Assembly (NCBI GenBank): GCA_035283185.1
Contig: DATEUJ010000243.1
Span: 23,237-87,236, forward strand
From: DASSFZ01 sp035283185
Lineage (GTDB): Bacteria > Chloroflexota > Anaerolineae > Fen-1058
DNA: 64,000 nucleotides
Reading direction: 5' to 3'
A program made the translations under genes and the position numbers. The notes beneath the pieces were generated by a model, which was given only the letters and a program-made list of their open reading frames with translations, ran no database searches and was not told where the DNA came from. Of the stretch, positions 36,326 to 45,454 are shown piece by piece; position 1 is the stretch's first letter, and each line of letters starts with the position of its first letter.

Positions 36326-37660
36326 ATGCAGCCCAGGGAATCGCGCAGACTGTCTTTGCCAATCGCATTGTATCTCGCCCTATCAACGATCTACTTGCTT
36401 TCCATTCCTGTCGGTGAATCACCCGACGAACCGTCGCATCTACAGTGCATCGAGCAGGTCTCGCGCTTGAATCGCCTGCCGGAAATCCTCCCGCCGCCCC
36501 AGGGTGAGTGGTGGGCGCGCGAGCACGTCATATCGGGATACTTGTGCTACCACATGCCCTTGTATTACGTGATAAGCGGCTATTTACAGCAGGTAGTCCA
36601 CGCCGTCAGCGGGGCTCCGCTGCATTTTGAGTTCCCCCCTAACAACCCGGACTGGGGTACATCATTGGCGATGTTCGAGCACGGTACGGGCACACCATTC
36701 TCGGGTATCACCGAACCAGTGACCATGGGCGCGCTGCGATTACTGTCGATACTGCTCGGGCTGGCAACCGTGTGGGCAGCTGCCCACCTCGCTCGCCGAA
36801 TCCAGCCGGATCACCCACTGGCGCCCGTCGTCGCGGCGACGCTAATTGCCGGATGGCCCCAATTCTTGTTCATAAGCCGCGCCATTAACAACGATGTCCT
36901 GGCGACAGCGCTCGCCGGTGTTCTCCTGATCGTCCTGTGCGAGGTCGGCCGCCCGCGCCGGTATGTCTGGGCGAGTCTTCTGGCCTGCCTCATTATCCTG
37001 TCCAAACTCACCATGTTGTTTGCGGCAGTCGTCGTCGCCCTTGCTTATGCACTGGAGTTCACAGCGGCGCGCGAACGGCGACGCGAATACATCTTACCTG
37101 GGCTCCTGAGCCTGCTTGTCTTCGGAATGCTGATTGCGTTCATCGCATGGCAGCCGACCATCCGCTACCATTTCAGCCTAACTCAGACTGTGTTCAACCG
37201 CATGAGGCCCGATGCGTTGGCCCTGCCCTACTGGCTCAACGTGCTTCAACTCACGCTCAGTTCGAGCTGGGTGCGCTTCGGCTGGATGAACGTCGCGGTG
37301 CCTGACTGGCAGGCTTATGCCTGGTGGGCATTCATCGGCCTGACGTCCATCCTGGGAATACGCGCGGCGCTAGCCTATCCTCGAAACAGGTCGAGGACGA
37401 TCATCCTACTGATCGTGAGCGTGTGGGCGATAGGTATTTTGGCAAGTTACACCCGGATTAACCTCAATCGCTTTCAACCGCAATTCCGATTCGCGTTTTC
37501 ACTGCTCCCGCTTCTGGCCGCGTTCGCTTCAGCGGGCTACCTCAAGATCGCCGGTCCATCGACCCACCGGCAGCACGTCGCCGCCATACTGTTAGCCATC
37601 ACGCTGGCAGTGGCGAATCTTTGGATCATCGTCACCGTCGTCAGGCCGGCCTATGCATGA
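36326..37660 (+). CDS. DUF2142-type polytopic membrane protein, probable GT-C glycosyltransferase
   Basis: The ATG at 36326 follows GGAGG by seven bases and gives 444 residues; an in-frame ATG at 36278 lacks such a site. About ten membrane spans are predicted. PVGESPDEPSHLQCIEQV right after the first span is the DUF2142 signature, whose acidic PDE.H residues correspond to the catalytic loop of GT-C enzymes. It is the only plus-strand gene within the glycan locus apart from the secreted protein at 45455, and converges on the glycoside-hydrolase-like gene. Confidence 0.77.
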   Translation: MQPRESRRLSLPIALYLALSTIYLLSIPVGESPDEPSHLQCIEQVSRLNRLPEILPPPQGEWWAREHVISGYLCYHMPLYYVISGYLQQVVHAVSGAPLHFEFPPNNPDWGTSLAMFEHGTGTPFSGITEPVTMGALRLLSILLGLATVWAAAHLARRIQPDHPLAPVVAATLIAGWPQFLFISRAINNDVLATALAGVLLIVLCEVGRPRRYVWASLLACLIILSKLTMLFAAVVVALAYALEFTAARERRREYILPGLLSLLVFGMLIAFIAWQPTIRYHFSLTQTVFNRMRPDALALPYWLNVLQLTLSSSWVRFGWMNVAVPDWQAYAWWAFIGLTSILGIRAALAYPRNRSRTIILLIVSVWAIGILASYTRINLNRFQPQFRFAFSLLPLLAAFASAGYLKIAGPSTHRQHVAAILLAITLAVANLWIIVTVVRPAYA

Positions 37661-37671
37661 TTAACGCAGAA

Positions 37672-39228
37672 TTAGCGTTGGACGTTCGGTAGATAGACGG
37701 CGTTTGTGCCAATGAATAAGTGAGTTGTGATAACATTGTTGGATTCAAGCGTCTCCGCGATTTGATCGGCGGGATCAACTTCGATCCGCACCGAGTGCCA
37801 GCCCTGCGAGAGATCCGGCCACACAACGCTTGCTTCGCGCACCGTGCCGCAGCCTCCGAACGGGGCCAACGTCACATCCGACCCGACCTGCACGTTCCCC
37901 CCGCCGGTCACGTCGAAGAACCTGACAGTCGTCGACACGGGCATCGTTGAGTTGCCGGCATTGGACACTAACGCTTTGAACGTGGGCGTGATCGATCCTC
38001 CCGGCGGCACAATCGGAACCTGTGGATCAGCCACAGCCATATACGGTAGCAAATCCACGCTCGCCGCCAGACCCTGCGCAATCGACTGATAATTCAACCC
38101 GGCCGCCGTGATCGTGTACGGCCACGTGGAGCGGAACAGGAAACTTCCCCAGCGGAATCCCCCAGAGCCGTCGCTGCTGTCATCGTCAAGGCTGTACATC
38201 GCTGCCTGCTGTACCAGTCGGTAGTTGTCGGCAGGATAGCCTATGTTCGCGTCCGTTGCAGTGTTCATGTGGTTCACCACATCGCGAACGAAGTTGTCGA
38301 GATCGGTTTGGGTGAACCCGTAACCCGCCAACACGTCTGCAGCGAACAGCACGCCGTATTCAGTAATGATCAGCGGCGTATTCCGATAACCGCGCTCTTT
38401 CATCCACGTCCGCATGTCCGCTATAAGCGACGTGAAGACGTTGATATCGACATGCTGTGGGATCGTGTAGAGCATGCCGGTCGTCACGTTGACGCCCGGC
38501 GGAATCGAAGCGCCCCACGAATAAACCGTCTCTTGAAGGATGTACAGGTGAACGTTCCACACGTCGATGGGCATAGAGATGCCGTACTGCGACCGATATG
38601 CGTCAAGGATCATATCGAGATACTGCAGGCGAACCGGGGTCGGTTGAATCACAGCGCCGATGGCGACCCTGGCAGTCGGATCGATCCCCTTGATGAACGT
38701 GTAAGCGTCATGATAAATCGTCGCGTACATATCCGGTAGCGATTCGTCCTGATAATACACACGATCGGGTTCATTTCCGATGATCCAAACCGATCCGGGA
38801 TTCGCCGCGACGATTGGCCCGAGTTCACCTGCGCCATAACCTAGCGTGGGCGTAATTTGGTAAGTAGGTAAGTAGGTGCTGCCCGACTTATCCTGTTTAA
38901 CGCGGATCGTATGGTGGAAGTCCACGCCGGCCGGCTTGATCGGTGAGAGCGGCGCCGACCAATTGACGTACCACCCAAAGCGCATGGGCGTAATCGGGTA
39001 CGTCGTGATAGGGTTCGTAATGGCACCCACCCCGAAGCGGCAATTAGGGTAATCACTGGCTGCAACCTGAGCCCACACCTGCGGATGGTCGTCGCGCGTA
39101 AGGACTGCCAGCAGGCTAGATAACCCCAGCAAGACCAGGCTTGCCATGGCGGCGATCAGCACGATCGCCCAGCGAGATAGTCTCACGTCTTTCTCCCCTT
39201 GTACGCGCAACCATTCGGATTTTTTCAT
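37672..39228 (-). CDS. Secreted or anchored glycoside-hydrolase-like (beta/alpha)8 protein with CARDB-like domain
   Basis: From the ATG at 39228, 518 residues begin with a short basic N-terminus and one hydrophobic segment (about 19-42), an uncleaved anchor or signal. Residues about 60-390 resemble clan-A hydrolases: RFGWYVNWS, an acid/base-like IIGNEPDRV near residue 149 and a nucleophile-like LIITEYGVLF near 289. Residues about 405-510 form a CARDB-like sandwich (FKALVSNAGNSTMPVSTTV, RIEVDPADQIAETLESNN). The end is GTNAVYLPNVQR, like the tail of the beta-helix protein. It may trim the surface glycan or a related polymer (inference). Confidence 0.77.
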   Translation of the reverse strand: MKKSEWLRVQGEKDVRLSRWAIVLIAAMASLVLLGLSSLLAVLTRDDHPQVWAQVAASDYPNCRFGVGAITNPITTYPITPMRFGWYVNWSAPLSPIKPAGVDFHHTIRVKQDKSGSTYLPTYQITPTLGYGAGELGPIVAANPGSVWIIGNEPDRVYYQDESLPDMYATIYHDAYTFIKGIDPTARVAIGAVIQPTPVRLQYLDMILDAYRSQYGISMPIDVWNVHLYILQETVYSWGASIPPGVNVTTGMLYTIPQHVDINVFTSLIADMRTWMKERGYRNTPLIITEYGVLFAADVLAGYGFTQTDLDNFVRDVVNHMNTATDANIGYPADNYRLVQQAAMYSLDDDSSDGSGGFRWGSFLFRSTWPYTITAAGLNYQSIAQGLAASVDLLPYMAVADPQVPIVPPGGSITPTFKALVSNAGNSTMPVSTTVRFFDVTGGGNVQVGSDVTLAPFGGCGTVREASVVWPDLSQGWHSVRIEVDPADQIAETLESNNVITTHLFIGTNAVYLPNVQR

Positions 39229-39275
39229 TCGGCTTATCACGACCTGGGCACTTTGGCCAAGCCGGTCGGCAACCA

Positions 39276-39848
39276 TCAAGCATAGACGGGCCAGCTAAAC
39301 GCAGGATTCTTCAGATACTCCTTCAGGCTCATGCCATTCCGATCACGCTTGGACAGAGTCGGATTCGCGATCGGCCAGTCAACGCCGATGTCGGGATCGC
39401 TCCACAAGAGGGCGCCTTCCGAGGGCGGGGAATAGAAGCCGGTTTGCTTGTACTGCACCTCGGCGTACTCTGAGAGCGTGGCAAATCCATGCGCGAAGCC
39501 AACCGGCACGTATAGCTGTTTCTTGTTCTCCGCGGAAAGCTCAATGGCGAACCATTTTCCGAACGAGGGCGATCCGACGCGCAGATCGACCGCCACGTCG
39601 AATATGCGACCGAGGGTGCAACGCACCAACTTGCCCATCGGCGCCGTCATATCTTGATAGTGCAGGCCGCGCAATACGCCGTAGGACGAGCGCGAGTGTC
39701 CTTCCTGCACGAACGCGAGGTCTAGTCCGGCTGCCGCGAAATCGCGTTTGTGCCAGCTTTCGATGAAGAATCCGCGCTCGTCCTGAAAATAGTCGATATC
39801 GACGACGACTAAATCGGGCAGCGGCGTCCGGGTAAGGTGAGTTTTCAT
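39276..39848 (-). CDS. rfbC: dTDP-4-dehydrorhamnose 3,5-epimerase
   Basis: The 190-residue protein from ATG 39848 has the cupin-like RfbC motifs: FQDERGFFIESWHKRDF, FVQEGHSRSS, GVLRGLHYQ (catalytic His), WFAIELSAENKKQLYVP, GFAHGFATLSEYAEVQYKQT and the DPDIGVDWP ending. It converts dTDP-4-dehydro-6-deoxyglucose to the L-lyxo isomer in dTDP-L-rhamnose synthesis, in the cytoplasm. RfbA, RfbB and RfbD are not in the window and must be elsewhere if rhamnose is the product. Rhamnosyltransferase-like GT2 enzymes in this locus fit that supply. Confidence 0.93.
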   Translation of the reverse strand: MKTHLTRTPLPDLVVVDIDYFQDERGFFIESWHKRDFAAAGLDLAFVQEGHSRSSYGVLRGLHYQDMTAPMGKLVRCTLGRIFDVAVDLRVGSPSFGKWFAIELSAENKKQLYVPVGFAHGFATLSEYAEVQYKQTGFYSPPSEGALLWSDPDIGVDWPIANPTLSKRDRNGMSLKEYLKNPAFSWPVYA

Positions 39849-39928
39849 CCTGGTTTGGCGCTCGCTCTGAAGGGTCAGGCTTGCCGAAACGACGGTCGGC
39901 ACATCGCCAACTCACCGCGCCTCTGCCA

Positions 39929-40282
39929 CTAATGAGTGTTGCCCCGCACGCGCCGCCGAATCGCCCAAGCCAGCAGTGTCAAACCGAGACCGAGCACGCC
40001 CACAAACTGCAGCCCACCCGCCGCAGAATCGCCGGCAGTGGGCAAAAGGAAAACCGGCGTGGCCGCCGGGCTTGATTCGATCGAGGGAACGGTGCTGGCC
40101 GGAGGAGGCTCGGTAGCAGGTGGAGGCTCCGGCGTAGGCGTTACGGGCGCTGCCGTCGGTGTGCGTGTCGGCACGGTCTGGCCCAGGCTTGACGCATCCG
40201 CCGGCGCCCAGTTGAACGAACTGGCGAGCGATAGCCCGATCACACACACCAGGGCAATCCACATCCCTTGTTTCGTTCGCAT
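39929..40282 (-). CDS. Small secreted Pro/Thr-rich protein with LPTAG sortase-like signal
   Basis: The 117-residue protein has a signal peptide (about 1-31), a low-complexity Thr/Pro/Ala/Glu stalk (about 32-76), then LLPTAGDSAAGG, one hydrophobic helix (about 90-108) and an RRRVRGNTH tail. This is the tripartite cell-wall sorting layout with LPxAG in place of LPxTG. No sortase gene lies in the window. With no folded domain, it may be a wall-linked spacer or a substrate for glycosylation. Confidence 0.75.
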   Translation of the reverse strand: MRTKQGMWIALVCVIGLSLASSFNWAPADASSLGQTVPTRTPTAAPVTPTPEPPPATEPPPASTVPSIESSPAATPVFLLPTAGDSAAGGLQFVGVLGLGLTLLAWAIRRRVRGNTH

Positions 40283-40304
40283 AGCATATTACCTCAAGGA
40301 GTCT

Positions 40305-42257
40305 CTATTTCTGATCCCACGTCACGGACAACACCTGATCAGTCGCCAGGCTAAATACGAAAGTGGCCGAGCCGGTGGATGTCTGGGTCGGGGGCAGGCT
40401 GGCCTGCGACAGCGTATAGCCTTCCGGCCACACCAGCGTGACCGAAACCCGACGCGGCATGGCGCCGGGCTGTTTCTGCACCGTCAAGGTGTAGTATCCA
40501 CTCTCAGACGACCAATCGGCAACGGATGGCAGGTGATAGGAAAAAGCGACGTCAACCGACCGGCCGCGTTCCAAAACGAATAGGGTTGCGAAGACCGTCT
40601 TCCCCGGTTCGTTGTCGACGCGCATCTGCCCCTCAAAGGGGCGACCGGTTACCAGATATTCGGCCGGCACCGGGTGCGAAGTGGCGGCCTGCGGTTGCGC
40701 TCCTAGGGGTACCAACAGCCGAACGTAGTCGTAGTAACAAGACTCGATCAGTGTATCGTATGAGATGGACAAGGTGTAGACTGGAAGATGCTGGCAGCCG
40801 CCGGCAGGCGAACCCATGTGCCGATACTTGACGACAATGTTTGCATCGGCCGAACCATCCTCGTTCAGCGTTACGGTGTAGCCGAAGGATGATTCGACGA
40901 GTACGTTCGCTTTGTTGAAGCCGACGTTAGCGTCTACCAGCATCCAGTAATCGCCCGCCACAGTCTGCACGGCGCCGTCCCAACCACGCGCAGCCAGAAT
41001 CCTCGAAACTACCGGATCGTCGATCCAGATCAGCAAATCGCGACTTTCCAATGAGGTGAATATGGCTCGGCCAAGATCCAGCCACGCAATCTGATCGGGC
41101 GACGTTTGCAAGCGGGCCAGGAGTGCCTGCGTCAGCTCCCCAATAAAATCCTTGCGAGTCGCCAGCCAGATCCCAATGTCAACGGTACCGGGCGGGACGT
41201 CCCACGACTTGCGCATGTACTCAATCAGATTCGATGCATCCACCGGCGGTCGGCCCGGTTCAACCTCGATTGGACCCAGCGCGCCGACAATCTCGCGTAC
41301 GGCCTGCTGGTTCAGCCCAATCACACCGTCCACCGGCACGCCTTGCCCGTATGTGTATAACTCGGCCGCCTGGCGCGCCGATGTCGGGAAGTCGGGCGAC
41401 CAGTTCGCGTCGCGAAACAGCCACAGCTCCGAGCCCATGAACTCAAGGAGCGGCCGGGGCGGTGGGCCGTAGGGCTTGTGCGCGTAATCGTCCACCTGGT
41501 AGCTGTCGCGCACATCCAGATCGACGATGGCACCCTGGTCGAGGGTCACCCTCGCCACCGCACTGATGAAACCGCCTGTCGGGCGCAGCTCGTCATCGTT
41601 CTGCATCAGCAGAAGATAGGTCTTAGAGCGATCAAAGCCGAGCAGGCTGGGCGCGCGATCGAGCAGATCGAAACCGGATTGCAGCACGGGCAATGCGAAG
41701 AACAATCGCTGCACCGGCCGTCCGATACCCGGTGACAGGCTCGCGGCATCGACGGTGCTCAACCGGCTGGCAGCGCGTGCGAGGGACTCGCGCGCCCCGT
41801 CGATTTGCGAGGACAACCCCGCCAGGCTGTGTGCCAGGCCCGTCAGCCCCGACTGGCCGTCGACGCTGCGCGGTGGCCACACCGGTTCGACGCCGTCCAG
41901 CACGATCTGCGCTGCGTCCAACAATTCGATCGCCGCATCGAGCAGCGCGGAGGCCGCCTTCACGTCGTTCCCGATGCCCGGCAGCCATCCCAGATATGGC
42001 GCAGCGACCAGCAGCGGCGCGCCCGCCGTTCGAAGCGACACCAGCTCGGCATGCAGCTCGGCGACATGTGCGCGCATCGCTCCCAGATCGATCTGTCCTG
42101 CACGGGCTGCGGCCAGATCCGATTGGAGTCGATCCAGGCTGCCGGCTACCGTCAGTGCGTTACCCGCGAGCAGACCACACCAGCAGCCAACCAGCGCCAA
42201 CGTCAGGCCGCAGCCAACCGCAATCCTCCGACCCGGGGAGTTCAACCGGCTCAACAT
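40305..42257 (-). CDS. DUF4012 membrane-anchored extracytoplasmic protein
   Basis: The approximately 650-residue protein has one N-terminal membrane segment (about 12-35), a helical region (about 40-200, with heptad-like LDRLQSDLAAARAGQ), then the DUF4012 signature: YLLLMQNDDELRPTGGFI near residue 225, ARVTLDQGAIVDLDV, DANWSPDFPTSARQAAELY and VDGVIGLNQQAVREIVGAL. The last about 170 residues form beta domains. The family is common next to glycan genes in Chloroflexota and actinobacteria; its DANW(S)PDFP block resembles LytR-CpsA-Psr-associated proteins, but no activity is established. The TTG at 42263 is an alternative start. Confidence 0.85.
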   Translation of the reverse strand: MLSRLNSPGRRIAVGCGLTLALVGCWCGLLAGNALTVAGSLDRLQSDLAAARAGQIDLGAMRAHVAELHAELVSLRTAGAPLLVAAPYLGWLPGIGNDVKAASALLDAAIELLDAAQIVLDGVEPVWPPRSVDGQSGLTGLAHSLAGLSSQIDGARESLARAASRLSTVDAASLSPGIGRPVQRLFFALPVLQSGFDLLDRAPSLLGFDRSKTYLLLMQNDDELRPTGGFISAVARVTLDQGAIVDLDVRDSYQVDDYAHKPYGPPPRPLLEFMGSELWLFRDANWSPDFPTSARQAAELYTYGQGVPVDGVIGLNQQAVREIVGALGPIEVEPGRPPVDASNLIEYMRKSWDVPPGTVDIGIWLATRKDFIGELTQALLARLQTSPDQIAWLDLGRAIFTSLESRDLLIWIDDPVVSRILAARGWDGAVQTVAGDYWMLVDANVGFNKANVLVESSFGYTVTLNEDGSADANIVVKYRHMGSPAGGCQHLPVYTLSISYDTLIESCYYDYVRLLVPLGAQPQAATSHPVPAEYLVTGRPFEGQMRVDNEPGKTVFATLFVLERGRSVDVAFSYHLPSVADWSSESGYYTLTVQKQPGAMPRRVSVTLVWPEGYTLSQASLPPTQTSTGSATFVFSLATDQVLSVTWDQK

Positions 42258-42266
42258 GCTCAACGA

Positions 42267-43730
42267 TCAATCACATCGGAGGATGGAGAGATGGTCGTCC
42301 TGAGGCGGCGAGATCAGATCGCACACAGGTCGAGCTGGATTGGCGGCGGCCAGCCGATCGACCAGGCCGTCCTCATTTCGATCCGCCGGCAGGAGCGGCG
42401 CGGCGCCTTGAGCGCTCAACATCGGCTCGTACCAGACATAGCCGGCCAGCCGTGCATCCACGATCGAGACGTCCGTCCGCCAGCCACGAACCAGGCGATA
42501 ATACCACAAAGTGAAGGTATGCGCATCCGCGTGTGTAACCAGGATGGCGCTGCGAGGCAGTCCTGGCAGGGCACTCTCCGCGAAGGCCGCCGCCTGGCGA
42601 TCCTGGCTCAGATCATGATCACGCCATCCCCCCACAAGCAGCGCGATAACGACCCAGCCCGCTGTTGCAGTTACCGCAGCTCGCCACACACGACCGGCCA
42701 GTTTCGCGAACACTTCCGCCAGGCCGATTCCCAGATAGCCGGCAGACAAAACCCATAAGGGTATCAGGTAGAGATCGGAGTCCGACGTGTTGTATGTGGT
42801 GGCGAACACCACGGTGAGCAAAGCGACGATCGAGGCCGGCGTCAGTTGTTTTGCGCGCTTGCGTGCAGCGATACCGTAAGCGATCCAGATCCCGCCGATC
42901 CACCCCGCCTGCTCCAGCCACAAGCGCGGTAAAGTAAGCAGTCTCTGGAGCACCAGTTCGATCGGCGCAGCCAGGGCGTAGCCTCGATAGAGTCCGCCAC
43001 TGACCAGCCAGATGAAGCTTTCCAGGGATTGGACATCACCCCAGTTGATTACGGGCCGTGCGCTGGACTGAATGGGGATCAAGGCGTAGACGCACAACCC
43101 GGTTCCCAGCGCCCCAAAGCCCGCCGCGCGCCCTCTCGCGCCGGACCACAGCGCGGGAAGCACCAACGGCGCGAACGCAGCGATCGTCAACGAATTACCC
43201 AACCCAAGCCCCCACACAACTCCCAGCGCGGCCTTCGCAGACAGATCGAGATCGGGTGACGCAGCCGACCACGGCGATACGATGAAACAGATCGTTGCCG
43301 CGAACAGAGCATTCAAAGCGTGCACCTCGGCGATCGTCGCCTGACCCCACGGCATTGGCCCGAAGGCCAGCGTCAGGCCGGCGACGGCCGCGGCGTAGCG
43401 CGTTTCCCGCGACTGCCAGGACATGCTTCGCAGAATACCTCCCGCCACCAACGCGGCGGCCAGCGCCGAGCAGGTGGCCGACATCAGGTTGAGATTGAAG
43501 GCAGGGGACCCGAAAGGCAGAGCGGCGAAGAGGTGACCCAGCAGCGTGTAGGTCGGGTAGCCCGGCGGATGAGGCACGCCCCATACGACGGCCGCCGTGA
43601 TGAGGTCGCCGCCGTCTGCCCCGGCGTGGGACCAAGTCAGGCCTGGCGCAAGCGTCAGTCGATAGACGGCGAAGGCCAGGCCGCCGACGAGGATCGGGAT
43701 TACACCCGCCGCGAGCCATCGAGCCGTCAC
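42267..43730 (-). CDS. DUF2723 membrane glycosyltransferase-like protein
   Basis: The GTG at 43730 overlaps the preceding stop as GTGA and gives 487 residues. The first loop reads LAPGLTWSHAGADGGDLI followed by GVPHPPGYPTYTLLGHLFA, the DUF2723 signature related to TMEM260-type protein O-mannosyltransferases. About ten membrane spans follow, then a soluble C-terminus (about 400-487). An acidic D(G/S)(G/E) residue in this loop is catalytic in relatives. It is probably an outer-face sugar transferase acting on glycan or protein. Confidence 0.85.
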   Translation of the reverse strand: MTARWLAAGVIPILVGGLAFAVYRLTLAPGLTWSHAGADGGDLITAAVVWGVPHPPGYPTYTLLGHLFAALPFGSPAFNLNLMSATCSALAAALVAGGILRSMSWQSRETRYAAAVAGLTLAFGPMPWGQATIAEVHALNALFAATICFIVSPWSAASPDLDLSAKAALGVVWGLGLGNSLTIAAFAPLVLPALWSGARGRAAGFGALGTGLCVYALIPIQSSARPVINWGDVQSLESFIWLVSGGLYRGYALAAPIELVLQRLLTLPRLWLEQAGWIGGIWIAYGIAARKRAKQLTPASIVALLTVVFATTYNTSDSDLYLIPLWVLSAGYLGIGLAEVFAKLAGRVWRAAVTATAGWVVIALLVGGWRDHDLSQDRQAAAFAESALPGLPRSAILVTHADAHTFTLWYYRLVRGWRTDVSIVDARLAGYVWYEPMLSAQGAAPLLPADRNEDGLVDRLAAANPARPVCDLISPPQDDHLSILRCD

Positions 43731-44893
43731 GCCGCCCGCCCGCCGCGTGCACTGAGCACCTGTCTGTAAAGCGTGCCGTGCGCCTCGAGCATGCGTCGCA
43801 GTGAGTAGCGCGTCTCGACGAGGCACCGGGCGGCTTCCACCCTTCGGCGCGCTTCTTCTGAGTCCGTCAGGGCCTGGACGATCGCCTGCGCCAGCGCGGC
43901 ATCATCGCGCGGCTCGGCCAGCCAACCGATCGGCTCGCCGCGCATCACGTCACACGTGCCGACCACGTCCGTTGCCACCACCGGCACGCCCAGCGCCATC
44001 GCCTCCAGGAGCGTGAAGGGCAAGCCCTCGTACAGCGAAGGCAAAACGAACACGTCGAACAGGCGCATAGCCGACCAGATTTCCTCGAGGTGACCGGAGA
44101 CCGTCAGTGGCACGCCCAGCTCGTGCGCCAACTGCTGCGTTGCCCGGTGCAGCTCGCCATCGCCGCACCACACGAAGCGCGCTTCGGGGATGATCTGGAG
44201 CACGCGCCGCGCCGCTCGCACCAGGGTGAGTGGGTCCTTTTGAGGAACCATGCGACCGACAGCGCCGATCAGCGGTCCGCCATCATCCAGACCCAGCGAG
44301 TGACGCATCACTTCGGCCGGTACCTCGTTCGCAAGGTGATGCACCTGCGCCGCGTCGACGCCGTTCTCGATCAGGCGCACTCGCTCCGGTGAGACCAATC
44401 GCTCGTGAACAATCACCTCGCGCTCGCTTTCAGACACGGCGATCAAGTAGTCCGTCCAGCGCCCGGCCAGCCGTTCCAACGTCAGGTACAACCGGCGCTT
44501 GAATCCGCGCTGCTCCAGAAAGTACAGCCCGTTCGGAGTGTGAATGACCGGCAGGCCCATCAGCCTAGCTGCCAGGCGGCCGAGGAAACCGGCTTTGGAG
44601 CTATGGGTGTGAATCAGATCGAATCGCTCGCGGCGCAGCAGGTCCAGCAACGCACGCGCCGCCGCGGCGTCGTGCAGGCCGATCGCCCGGCGCAGCGGTA
44701 ACTCGTGAACCGTCACGCCCATGCGCCGAACCTCTTCCCTGAATGCCACGTCGCCGTAATGCGGCTGGCGAATGGCTGGGCAGGCGACGTGCACTTCCCA
44801 GCAGTCTCGTCCGCTGCGCACAAGCTGGGTGACGTAGCGCCGAACGCCGGCCGTGGTCGCTTCGACGATGTGGAGGAGGCGTGGTCGATGCAT
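43727..44893 (-). CDS. Glycosyltransferase family 4
   Basis: The 388-residue enzyme begins at ATG 44893 (GTG at 44902 is an alternative). It has LLHIVEATTAGVRRYVTQLV, THSSKAGFLGRLAARLMG and IHTPNGLYFLEQRG, typical of the CapM/EpsD-like subgroup. The donor half carries GPLIGAVGRMVPQKDPLTLV, VLPSLYEGLPFTLLEAMALG and VPVVATDVVGTCDVM. It is the first complete gene after the rearranged junction and is coupled to the DUF2723 gene. Confidence 0.9.
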   Translation of the reverse strand: MHRPRLLHIVEATTAGVRRYVTQLVRSGRDCWEVHVACPAIRQPHYGDVAFREEVRRMGVTVHELPLRRAIGLHDAAAARALLDLLRRERFDLIHTHSSKAGFLGRLAARLMGLPVIHTPNGLYFLEQRGFKRRLYLTLERLAGRWTDYLIAVSESEREVIVHERLVSPERVRLIENGVDAAQVHHLANEVPAEVMRHSLGLDDGGPLIGAVGRMVPQKDPLTLVRAARRVLQIIPEARFVWCGDGELHRATQQLAHELGVPLTVSGHLEEIWSAMRLFDVFVLPSLYEGLPFTLLEAMALGVPVVATDVVGTCDVMRGEPIGWLAEPRDDAALAQAIVQALTDSEEARRRVEAARCLVETRYSLRRMLEAHGTLYRQVLSARGGRAA

Positions 44894-44894
44894 G

Positions 44895-45248
44895 TCACAC
44901 ACCGCGTTCGACGGCCGGATGCTTGGTATCGCGCACGACCAGGAAAATCGTCATGACCAACGGCACAACCAGATCGATTGCGTGCATCACCAACGCGTAA
45001 CTCAAAGCCACATCCGGCGGCACGGAGAACACCGAGAGGCTCACGACGATCGCGCCTTCGTACACACCGATCGCCGCCGGCACCGTCGACAGCGACACGC
45101 CGACGCGCAGCGCCGCCGACACGAGCAGTGCGGCATCCCAGCCAAGCGGCATCTGCAGCGACTGAAAGGCCAGCCAGTTCGCCGCCGCGCCCAGTAGCCA
45201 GGCCACAACCGTCCACCCTGCCGCCTGCCCGACGGCCGGGGGGGGCTT
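44895..45248 (-). pseudogene. C-terminal fragment of a flippase-like (UPF0104) membrane protein
   Basis: About 115 codons remain, containing membrane segments and TVPAAIGVYEGAIVVSL, the counterpart of the family's PGG.G..EG motif, and a last helix VVPLVMTIFLVV. The N-terminal two thirds are missing. The open frame ends upstream at a TGA just beyond a run of eight G residues (about 45238-45245, plus strand), which could be a frameshift site or the break point. A GTG at 45206 could yield a 103-residue product. The intact homologue in the window is at 4958-5920. Confidence 0.62.
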
Positions 45249-45454
45249 GCATCATTCGCGCGCTGGAGCAACTTTATGGCTGCGTTCGGGAAATTGAGGC
45301 CCCGGCAATCCCTCGGCCTTGAAAATTGGATTTACTGAGTCTAACCAACTCTAACACACATCTCGCAGATTCTGTAGTATGATGGGCATAGGGAAGTCAG
45401 GACGCAACGAACGTTCACAGGAAATTTGGATTCACTGCACAAAGGAGGCAAATA

